Below are positions 1-5,781 of a DNA stretch of 7,890 nucleotides, piece by piece; the stretch's first letter is position 1, and each line of letters starts with the position of its first letter. This DNA is from Deltaproteobacteria bacterium (GTDB lineage Bacteria > Desulfobacterota > Binatia > DP-6). Position numbers and translations under genes: made by a program. A model generated the notes under the pieces. That model was not told the origin of the DNA and did no database searches. It was given only the letters and a program-made list of their open reading frames with translations. Location of the stretch: contig VBLA01000222.1 of NCBI GenBank assembly GCA_005879245.1, positions 1 to 7,890 of the forward strand. Direction: 5' to 3'.

Positions 1-75
1 TCTTGTTTGTGCGCGGCCCCGTCCTGTCCAGCGACGATCGGCTTCTCGCTCAGGCAACGGCGACAAAATCCAAAC

Positions 76-89
76 GCCCCGCATGGGGC
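76..89 (+). promoter_or_regulatory. short hairpin in the 5' leader of the RRM gene
   Basis: A perfect 5-bp stem (gcccc/ggggc) closes a gcat loop and ends one base before the AGGAG ribosome-binding site at 90-94. A structure this close to the Shine-Dalgarno site could modulate translation, for example with temperature. Bacterial RRM genes are often cold-responsive, but the regulatory role here is inference. The stem is short and GC-rich, so chance is a real alternative. Confidence 0.35.
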
Positions 90-94
90 AGGAG
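90..94 (+). promoter_or_regulatory. Shine-Dalgarno site that fixes the RRM gene start
   Basis: AGGAG lies 5 nt before the ATG at 100. It supports starting the RRM protein there. The same frame is open back to position 7, but the upstream residues are not RRM-like. Confidence 0.7.
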
Positions 95-99
95 TGTGT

Positions 100-414
100 A
101 TGGGCAAGAAGCTGTTCGTCGGAAATCTTTCCTTCGACACCACCAGCGCGGACCTCGAGGCCCTCTTCGGCGAGGCCGGAACGTGCGAGTCGGCGGCCGT
201 CATCACGGATCGCGCGACCGGACGGTCGCGGGGCTTCGGTTTCGTCGAGATGAGCACCTCGGCTGAGGCGCAGAAGGCGATCGCCGACCTGAACGGGCGC
301 GAGCTGCAGGGGCGGACCCTGAACGTCAGCGAGGCGCACGAGCGTTCGGGCGGCGGGGGTGGCGACCGCGGCGGCCCACGACGCGGCGGCCACTCGGCTC
401 GCCGGGCCTACTAG
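100..414 (+). CDS. RNA-binding protein with one RRM domain and a glycine/arginine-rich tail
   Basis: A 104-residue single-RRM protein of the bacterial/cyanobacterial Rbp type, expected to bind single-stranded RNA in the cytoplasm. RNP2 is LFVGNL at residues 5-10 and RNP1 is RGFGFVEM at 44-51, with the aromatic residues F6, F46 and F48 in the RNA-contacting positions. The RRM spans about 3-80. A short tail (about 81-104) is rich in Gly, Arg and Ser, as in many bacterial RRM proteins and RNA chaperones. The ATG at 100 is chosen because the RRM begins immediately after it and AGGAG sits at 90-94. A long stem-loop follows the stop codon, so the gene is probably transcribed alone. Family members act in RNA stability or cold response; the specific role here is unknown. 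Confidence 0.93.
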   Translation: MGKKLFVGNLSFDTTSADLEALFGEAGTCESAAVITDRATGRSRGFGFVEMSTSAEAQKAIADLNGRELQGRTLNVSEAHERSGGGGGDRGGPRRGGHSARRAY

Positions 415-432
415 CTCCAACCGTACCCCGAC

Positions 433-478
433 GTTGACAGCGAGCGCCGCGCGACATAGCGTCGGCGCTCGCTTCGAC
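433..478 (+). terminator. long stem-loop downstream of the RRM gene, probable terminator
   Basis: The core is an exact 11-bp inverted repeat, agcgagcgccg at 439-449 against cggcgctcgct at 463-473. Three further pairs (450-452 with 459-461) close a six-base loop if one base is bulged. The stem can extend outward by five pairs, one of them a G-T wobble, past a bulge at 438. It starts about 19 nt after the RRM stop codon. No T-run follows, so it is not a textbook intrinsic terminator. It may instead protect the mRNA 3' end or act with Rho. Confidence 0.6.
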
Positions 479-615
479 AGATCCTGGGCGCTCCATACCG
501 CTCGGGAGGATCCGACACCGCAGGTGCGGTGACGGGTTCCCGTGCGATGGGTGCCTGTCCCTGGTTCCGATTCCGTTGGGCACGCGTGCCCCTCCATCTG
601 GAATGAGTGTCAGCA
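479..615. other. non-coding spacer with several short palindromes upstream of the ACP gene
   Basis: No credible gene is seen here. The stretch holds a 6-bp hairpin (516-521 with 526-531), a 5-bp inverted repeat with a 2-base centre (532-543) and a perfect 14-bp palindrome, gggcacgcgtgccc, at 578-591. The last lies 24 nt before the ATG of the ACP gene. A promoter or operator is expected in this spacer, but no convincing -35/-10 pair is visible. Confidence 0.4.
578..591. promoter_or_regulatory. perfect 14-bp palindrome upstream of the ACP gene, possible operator
   Basis: The sequence gggcacgcgtgccc is fully self-complementary and lies 24 nt upstream of the ATG at 616. Its position suits binding by a dimeric regulator. 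In such GC-rich DNA a palindrome of this length is notable but not decisive, and no regulator gene sits next to it. Confidence 0.3.
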
Positions 616-1212
616 ATGCACGAGTTCATCGAATCTCACCTCCGCTACCTGGTTGCTGACCGCCTCGGCGTCGGGGACCAGGAGCTCGTTCCCGACGTGG
701 ATCTTCGCGAGGATCTGGCCGTCGATTCGCTCGACCTGTTCGAGTTGGTGCTGGCGGTCGAGGCGGAGTTCGGCATCGCCTTACCGGAGCGTGTCCTCGA
801 CCGGGTGCGGCGCTACGGCGACCTGGTGGAGGCGACGGTCGCCCTCGTCCATCTGCGCCGCCAGGCCGAGCAGCCGGACGATCCGCCGGCCTGCATCACG
901 GCGCACATCGTGCCCCCGGAGGGCCAGGGCGGCGAGCTCGACCGCGTCGGCTGGCTCACCCCGTACACCGCCCAGACGATCGGCGAGGACGCGTTGCGGG
1001 CAGGCCGCGGCGCGCGGCTCGACGTGACGGTCATAACCGGCACCAACGCCACGAGCCTCGCGAGGGTGCGGACCGAGTTCGGATGGCTCGGCGCGCGGGG
1101 CGTTCAGGTCACCGTCACGCCCGACGATCAACCGCGACGGCGCCTGCCGCTCCCCGCGCGACGGACGGTTCGCAACTCCGCCACTGTAGCGAGCTCCAAC
1201 GCCCCACGCTGA
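616..1212 (+). CDS. acyl carrier protein with an extra C-terminal domain of unknown function
   Basis: A 198-residue protein. Residues 1-82 form an acyl carrier (phosphopantetheine-binding) domain with the attachment motif DSLD at 37-40, Ser38 being the expected modified residue, followed by the usual helix LFELVLAVEAEFGI. Typical ACPs have about 80 residues, so the remaining 115 are unusual. Residues 93-170 look folded: a conserved-looking GWLTPYTAQTIGEDALRAG segment (112-130), a beta strand LDVTVI, a helix around 147-158 and a strand VQVTVTP. Residues 171-198 are basic, low-complexity and possibly disordered. A GTG at 607 in the same frame could add three residues. Neither start has a strong Shine-Dalgarno site, so the exact start is uncertain. 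No fatty-acid or polyketide synthase gene is adjacent, so the pathway served is unknown; a specialised ACP is likelier than the housekeeping AcpP. Confidence 0.82.
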   Translation: MHEFIESHLRYLVADRLGVGDQELVPDVDLREDLAVDSLDLFELVLAVEAEFGIALPERVLDRVRRYGDLVEATVALVHLRRQAEQPDDPPACITAHIVPPEGQGGELDRVGWLTPYTAQTIGEDALRAGRGARLDVTVITGTNATSLARVRTEFGWLGARGVQVTVTPDDQPRRRLPLPARRTVRNSATVASSNAPR

Positions 1213-1218
1213 TCGGCC

Positions 1219-1452
1219 TCAACCTCCCGGGCACGTGTTGGGAACGGGCGCCCTCACCGCGATGAATCGTCCGACTTGGTTCGCGCGGATGGAGCCCCCG
1301 AAGAGCGCGCAATAGTGCCGGCCCCCGCTCGTGATCACGATACCCAGGCTTTGCTGGGACGGCTCGTCGAGGGTGAAGCCGATGCCGGCTCCGTGGGCGA
1401 CGATCTTGGACGATCTCCCGGCGCGCAGGAGCGCAACCTTGACCGGTCCCAT
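1219..1452 (-). pseudogene. C-terminal remnant of a probable secreted repeat-domain protein
   Basis: An open stretch of 77 residues beginning at an ATG at 1452 reads like genuine protein: KVALLRAG, SKIVAHGAGIGF, GIVIT, then HYCALFGGSI, GRFIAVRAPVPNTCPGG. This resembles, from memory, the C-terminal beta-rich domain of large secreted proteins in uncultured delta-type bacteria, which also end with a Cys-containing FGG strand and an AP-P-CP tail. No Shine-Dalgarno site precedes the ATG, and there is no signal peptide. The open frame continues upstream to 1635 but reads as low-complexity, non-homologous sequence. The likely interpretation is the surviving 3' end of a larger gene. It converges with the ACP gene, stop codons six bases apart. 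A small real gene cannot be excluded. Confidence 0.45.
1222..1234. repeat. 13-bp direct repeat, left copy
   Basis: The sequence acctcccgggcac recurs exactly at 1499-1511 in the same orientation, 277 bp away. The two copies bracket the minus-strand remnant gene; this one overlaps its last codons. It could be a relic of a rearrangement or a chance match in GC-rich DNA. Confidence 0.5.
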
Positions 1453-1498
1453 CGCGCGAGAAAGGAGATCGGAAGACGTCGATGACTCTGCATTCGTG

Positions 1499-1511
1499 AC
1501 CTCCCGGGCAC
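1499..1511. repeat. 13-bp direct repeat, right copy
   Basis: An exact second copy of acctcccgggcac from 1222-1234, lying just upstream (on the minus strand) of the protein-like part of the remnant gene. Confidence 0.5.
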
Positions 1512-1727
1512 TCTCAGATGCGTGCGCCTCGAGCGAGCGCGCATCGTGAGTCCGCTCGCCGCGCGGGGTCAAGGGAAGCTGCGCGGCCGGCGCGAGGTCC
1601 CTAGTTGTGCCCGCGGCACTCACCTCGTTTGCCACGCGAATCTCACGCTTCCCCGGCCGCGGCGGCCGGTCGAGCCACCCCTTCTCACGCTGCCCCGTCG
1701 CCTGCTAGAAGAGGATCCCTGGCGACC
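1512..1727. other. spacer upstream of the DUF1329 gene, no gene seen
   Basis: No convincing coding sequence is seen. The stretch contains a 7-bp inverted repeat with a 13-base loop (gcgagcg at 1533-1539, cgctcgc at 1553-1559) and a GC-only hairpin (ccggccg at 1653-1659, cggccgg at 1663-1669). The promoter of the DUF1329 gene should lie here but is not recognisable. An AGAGGA element at 1710-1715 is a possible ribosome-binding site, 12 nt from the ATG, which is longer than usual. Confidence 0.4.
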
Positions 1728-2914
1728 ATGAGGCTCCGGCGGGCGGCCGTTTCGCTGATGGCCGTCGCAGGACTCGAGCTGGCGGCCACGCCACTTCGAG
1801 CAGACGTCAGTCCCGGCCAGGTCGTCGGCAAGCAGGATCTCGCCGCGGTTCGTACCCTCATCTCCCCTTCCATCGAGTGGATCCTCGACCGCGGCGCGAC
1901 GATGAAGATCGTCGAGAAGAAGCCGATCGGCTGGCCCAAAGCGTACGCGGACGCGACCGAGAAGTATGCGGGCCAGGTTCGTCTGGCTCCGAATGGTCTG
2001 ACCCTCGAGCACTACATCGCGGGGCAACCCTTCCCGAACCTGGATCCGACCGATCAAGCCATCGCCGTCAAGGTGATGTGGAACTACGAGTACCGGCCAT
2101 ATCCGGGCACCGATGACTTCGTCGAGTATGATTTTCCCTCCTGGGACGGGTCGCTCAACAAAGACACCGCGATGACGGTCGAGCGCGAGCTGAGGATCGG
2201 CGAGGCCCGGCGCCTGTACTACAACGGCCGGCTCGTGGTCGACCCGAAGCCCGAGATACCGAATCCGGCCGGGTACCGGTTTCAGGAGTTCGTCGGGCCG
2301 GTCCTCTCGCCCTTCGACCTGAAGGGAGTCGGCCTCCTCACCTATCGTTTCGTCGATCCGGGTAACGCGGACGCGAGCTTCCTGTATCTGCCCGTCTTGA
2401 GGCGGGTGCGCCGTCTCTCGACGGCGCAACGCTCCGATGCGCTGCTCGGGACCGACGCCGATCCGAACAATGTCCCGGCACCGCAGACTTCATGTTCTGC
2501 GACGTGTGGGAGAAGCGACCCGTGTACGCGATCGAGGGACGATCGAAACTGCCGCAGTACGCTTACGGCAAGCGGGTGCTCTACATCGACCGGCAAGCCT
2601 GGGTCGTCGCCTACGAGGACATCTACGACCGCGGGGGCGAGCTCTGGAAGGTGTGGATCGACGACCACCAGTTCCGTGACCAGGCATTTCCCGGTGCGAG
2701 GAAGTACCCCGAGGAGCAGGACTTCTACGCGGGGCTGCTGATGCTCGACATGCAGCTCGAGCACGCGACCTGCGTCCCCCACCCGGGGGCGGAGCCGCCG
2801 GGAAACGAGGGCTGGTACTTCAATCAAGGCGCGGAGGCGCGCACGGCAGCGAGTCCGGCCGGGGGCGTTCCGGATACGTTCACGGTCGCAGCGCTCGTCG
2901 CCCGCGGGAGCTGA
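1728..2914 (+). pseudogene. secreted DUF1329-family protein, frame broken near 2455-2471
   Basis: The first part (1728 to about 2460) gives a signal peptide (RLRR, then a hydrophobic stretch, probable cleavage after Ala25 in LRA-DVSPG). The mature region follows, with family-typical segments such as IVEKKPIGWPKAYADATEKY and VGLLTYRFVDP, then RRLSTAQRSDALLGTD. The second part continues in another frame to 2914: CPGTADFMFCDVWEKRPVY, SKLPQYAYGKRVLYID, YDRGGELWKVWIDD, EGWYFNQGAE. The two parts total about 395 residues, while DUF1329 (PF07044, a LolB-like outer-membrane-associated family) usually runs to about 430-460. The segment normally found between the SDAL..TD motif and the CD.WEKR motif seems absent, so this looks like a deletion that also shifts the frame. 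Neither half contains other stops, pointing to recent damage or an assembly error. Family function is unproven; members often occur with hydrophobic-compound catabolism and RND-type export genes. Confidence 0.8.
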
Positions 2915-2934
2915 GCGCGCCCCCCTCCTCGGCT

Positions 2935-4677
2935 TCAGGCCGCGCTGGAAGCAGGAGCCGGGTTGGCGCGCGGCGCGTCGAGCGCGCCGTGGCGGAGGAG
3001 CCGCCCGGCGTGCCGTCCCGTCTCCCGATCGTCCTCGATCGTGACGTCGCCGTTCACCAGCACGATGCGGTAGCCCCGCGCGCGCTGGATCCGTCGCCAC
3101 TCGCCACCCGGGAGGTCGTGGGCCACCTCGGTCGGTAGACACGCGAGCTGCTCGAGGTCGTAGACGATGATGTCGGCCGGTGCGCCCTCGACGAGCGTGC
3201 CCCGGTCGCGGAAGCCCGCGCAGTGTGCCGGCAGCGCCGAGAGCCGCCAGTGGGCGTGCTCGAGCGAGCACATGTCTTCCTCGCGGACGATGCGGGCGAG
3301 GAACTCTGTGGGGTAGCGACCGCCGGTGAAGAACTTCGTGTGCGCACCGCCGTCGGAGACGCCGGGGACGATCCACGGGTAGGCGACGATCTCACGCAGC
3401 GCTGCCCGGTCGACGTTCGCCGGCTCGGCGTAGAAGACGGTGCGGAGGTCGTCCCTGACCGCGACGTCGAGCATGGCGTCGACGGGATGCTTCCCGGTCC
3501 GCTCGGCCACCTCGGCGACGGTCAGGTTCTCGAAGGGCTTCGTCTCCGGGGTGAAGCAGTCGAGGATCGTCATCGCCGGGATCGGCACGGTGACGATCCC
3601 GGACGGGTAGTCCCGGAGCCGCGCGCGCCGCGCGGGGTCGGCAAGCTTCCGTTTCCGCTCGGCCGGCGTCCCGAGGGTCGCCTCGACCCAGGCCGCGTCG
3701 TCATCGAAGAGGTTCCAGTCCTCGAAGGTGAAGGTGAAGGCGGCGGTCGTGGTGACGCCCTGCCCGTAGACGCGGAGCCCGCGCTGGCGGCAGCCGTCGA
3801 GCCAGGCGATGAGCGCGCGATGCGCCTCGGGCAGCCGGACGAAGGACTGGACGACGTTGTAGAGAATCGGCCGGCCGCTCACTCGGGCGAGCTCTTCGAT
3901 GTGGGCGAAGTCGTGCGCGCCGTCGGTGGTGGCGAGTGCGGTCTGCATGAAGCCCTGGTTCCGCTCGGCGAGGACCTCCGCCAGGTGGAGCGCCGTCGCA
4001 TCGTGCATGACGTCGGTCACCATCGGGCCGCCGTCGTAGTCGCGCTGCACCGCTCCCGGACCGTCGGGATGGAGCCGCTGCGCCGACCAGCCGCAGCCCC
4101 CCGCGTCCATGGCCTGGTGGAGGAGCCGGCGCAGCTCCTGGTGCTCGGCGTCGGTCGGCATCACCCCCGCCTTGGCGCGCTCGAAGCCGAGCACCCAGCT
4201 GAGGAGCGGCGCGATCGGGACGTAGGGGAGGACGTTCAGGGCCTTCGGCGCCCGGTCGACGCTGTCCAGGAACTCGGGGTAGGTCACCCAGTCCCACGGG
4301 AGCCCGCGTTTCATCGCCTCGTAGGGGATCGCCTCGACGCGGGTCATCATCAGCATCGCCCGCTCGCGCATCTCGGGGTGCATCGGGGCGAAGCCGAAGC
4401 CACAGTTGCCGATCACGACCGACGTCACGCCGTGCCAGCCCGAGAGCGTGAGGTACGGGTCCCAGAAGAGCTGCGCATCGTAGTGCGTGTGGAGATCGAT
4501 GAAGCCGGGCGCGACGATCATCCCCTCCGCGTCGAGGACGCGCCGGCCATCGGTGGCGCGGAGCCGCCCGATGCGCGCGATGCGACCGTTCCGGATGCCG
4601 ACGTCGGCCTGGTAGCGCTGCGCTTGCGTGCCGTCGATGACAATCCCACCCCGCAGGACGACGTCGAAGTCCGCCAT
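2935..4677 (-). CDS. amidohydrolase of the N-acyl-D-amino-acid deacylase type
   Basis: A 580-residue metal-dependent hydrolase, probably cytoplasmic. It opens with the small beta domain (DVVLRGGIVIDG), then PGFIDLHTHYDAQ (57-69), whose His63 and His65 are the metal-binding HxH. NCGFG at 91-95 carries Cys92, matching the metal-bridging Cys of D-aminoacylases. SDGGAH at 441-446 supplies the probable catalytic Asp442, and GTLVEGAPADIIVYD (493-507) closes the composite beta domain. Length fits the family. The SHHK-like strand end that carries a metal His in classical D-aminoacylases reads RPILYNVVQSF (269-279) here, so the metal site and substrate may differ. It is the last gene of a three-gene operon, 3 nt after the oxidoreductase stop, with GGGAGAG 6 nt before the ATG. 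It ends 20 nt from the convergent DUF1329 gene. Deacylase, dihydropyrimidinase-like or other amide/lactam hydrolase activity is possible. Confidence 0.88.
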   Translation of the reverse strand: MADFDVVLRGGIVIDGTQAQRYQADVGIRNGRIARIGRLRATDGRRVLDAEGMIVAPGFIDLHTHYDAQLFWDPYLTLSGWHGVTSVVIGNCGFGFAPMHPEMRERAMLMMTRVEAIPYEAMKRGLPWDWVTYPEFLDSVDRAPKALNVLPYVPIAPLLSWVLGFERAKAGVMPTDAEHQELRRLLHQAMDAGGCGWSAQRLHPDGPGAVQRDYDGGPMVTDVMHDATALHLAEVLAERNQGFMQTALATTDGAHDFAHIEELARVSGRPILYNVVQSFVRLPEAHRALIAWLDGCRQRGLRVYGQGVTTTAAFTFTFEDWNLFDDDAAWVEATLGTPAERKRKLADPARRARLRDYPSGIVTVPIPAMTILDCFTPETKPFENLTVAEVAERTGKHPVDAMLDVAVRDDLRTVFYAEPANVDRAALREIVAYPWIVPGVSDGGAHTKFFTGGRYPTEFLARIVREEDMCSLEHAHWRLSALPAHCAGFRDRGTLVEGAPADIIVYDLEQLACLPTEVAHDLPGGEWRRIQRARGYRIVLVNGDVTIEDDRETGRHAGRLLRHGALDAPRANPAPASSAA

Positions 4678-4680
4678 CGG

Positions 4681-5781
4681 CTACTCTCCCGCGGCACGCT
4701 GCCGCCGCCCGTTGAAGTGGGGGATCACCTCGCGGCCGAACCGGCCGAGCGAGTCGATGACGTCCTCGTGCCGGATCGTCCCGGCCTGTACGAGGAAGAG
4801 CATCATGTCGACGCCCTGCGCCTCGTACCAGGCGGTCGTCTCGATGCACCGCCGGGGACCGCCGACCACGACCGAGCGGCGATCGACGAGCTCCTGGAGG
4901 CTCCGCTCCCGGTACGCCTCCTTGGCGATCCGCTCGCGATACCACGCGTAGCTCTGGTCGGCGGAGAGCGTGCCGAGTGAGGCGTAGACGAGCTCGACGA
5001 GGTTCGCGTACCAGGTGGTCCCCGTCCCGCCGCGAGCGGCCGCGTCGGCGTCGTCCGTACCGCAGAAGAGGATGGTGAAGGCAGCGAACTGGTCGTTGAT
5101 GAACGACCCGACCGGCTGGGCGCGCGCGATGGCGTCGCGGTAGGACTGCACCTTCTCGTCCATCCCGACCGGGTCCGAGAGAGAGAAGTGCATGAACCCG
5201 ACGCCGCGCTCGCCGGCGAGCACGGCCGACTCGGGCTGCGTGCCCGACATCCAGAGCGGCGGGTGCGGCTTCTGCACCGGCTTCGGCAGCACGTTCCGCG
5301 GCGGCACCTTGAAGGTGGGCGAGTTCCAGGAGAACTCCTCCTCCGTCCACATCTTGGGGATCATGCGGAGCGCCTCGTCCCACTGCGCGCGGGTGGTGGC
5401 GGGGTCGATGCCGAAGCCCTCCAGCTCGATGGCCGACGCCGAGCGGCCGGTGCCGAAGTCGAGCCGGCCGCGGCTCATGATGTCGAGGGTCGCGGCCATC
5501 TCCGCGGCGCGGATCGGGTTGTTGTAGTTGAAGGGCAACAGGCGCACGCCATGGCCGATCCGGATGGTGGAGGTGTGCTGCGCCACCGCGGCGAGCCAGA
5601 CCTCGGGCGCCGAGGAGACCGAGAACTGGTCGAGGAAGTGGTGCTCGACGACGAAGACGTGGCTGAAACCTGCCTGCTCGGCCACCTTCACCTGCCCGAG
5701 CGCTTCCCAGAAGCAGTTCGCGACCGACGTCTCCGTCCACGGCCGCGGTACCTCGATCTCGTAGAGCAACCCGAACTTCAT
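4681..5781 (-). CDS. LLM-class (luciferase-like) flavin-dependent oxidoreductase
   Basis: A 366-residue TIM-barrel enzyme of the bacterial luciferase-like family (PF00296), expected to use reduced FMN (or F420 in some relatives) for oxygenation or dehydrogenation of small organics. Visible marks are the N-terminal strand MKFGLLYEIEVPR, AEQAGFSHVFVVEHHF (34-49) with the E-H-H typical of the class, a strand and loop around IRIGHGVRLLPFNYNNPIRAAE (73-94), SRGRLDFGTGRS (103-114) that helps bind the flavin phosphate, and KPHPPLWMSG (171-180). Length is normal. It starts at ATG 5781 with AGGAGG at ideal spacing and overlaps the tetR stop by four bases (ATGA). Pairing with an amidohydrolase suggests successive steps on one nitrogen- or acyl-containing substrate. 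A flavin reductase partner is not in the window. Exact substrate and cofactor are unknown. Confidence 0.92.
   Translation of the reverse strand: MKFGLLYEIEVPRPWTETSVANCFWEALGQVKVAEQAGFSHVFVVEHHFLDQFSVSSAPEVWLAAVAQHTSTIRIGHGVRLLPFNYNNPIRAAEMAATLDIMSRGRLDFGTGRSASAIELEGFGIDPATTRAQWDEALRMIPKMWTEEEFSWNSPTFKVPPRNVLPKPVQKPHPPLWMSGTQPESAVLAGERGVGFMHFSLSDPVGMDEKVQSYRDAIARAQPVGSFINDQFAAFTILFCGTDDADAAARGGTGTTWYANLVELVYASLGTLSADQSYAWYRERIAKEAYRERSLQELVDRRSVVVGGPRRCIETTAWYEAQGVDMMLFLVQAGTIRHEDVIDSLGRFGREVIPHFNGRRQRAAGE
4684..4690 (-). promoter_or_regulatory. Shine-Dalgarno site of the amidohydrolase gene
   Basis: GGGAGAG on the minus strand lies 6 nt before the ATG at 4677, inside the last codons of the oxidoreductase gene. 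The arrangement suggests translational coupling of the two genes. Confidence 0.65.

Noticed and set aside
541..600. Possible tRNA, prompted by a T-arm-like ggttccgattcc
   Set aside because: The loop has one base too many, and no matching acceptor, D or anticodon arms could be built on either strand.
1461..1496. Small plus-strand gene after aaaggag
   Set aside because: The next ATG (1482) is 14 nt away and its frame closes after five codons.
2342..3376. Minus-strand frame across the DUF1329 and amidohydrolase ends
   Set aside because: Arg/Pro/Ala-rich with no domain, and it overlaps two better-supported genes.
3223..4980. Long open frame on the plus strand opposite the amidohydrolase and oxidoreductase
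   Set aside because: Its product is a run of charged residues without recognisable domains, as expected for an antisense frame of high-GC genes. The minus-strand frames carry clear family motifs.
3701..5740. Another long minus-strand frame overlapping both enzyme genes
   Set aside because: It is arginine- and alanine-rich, spans the boundary between two clear genes in a different frame, and has no domain. It is a shadow frame.
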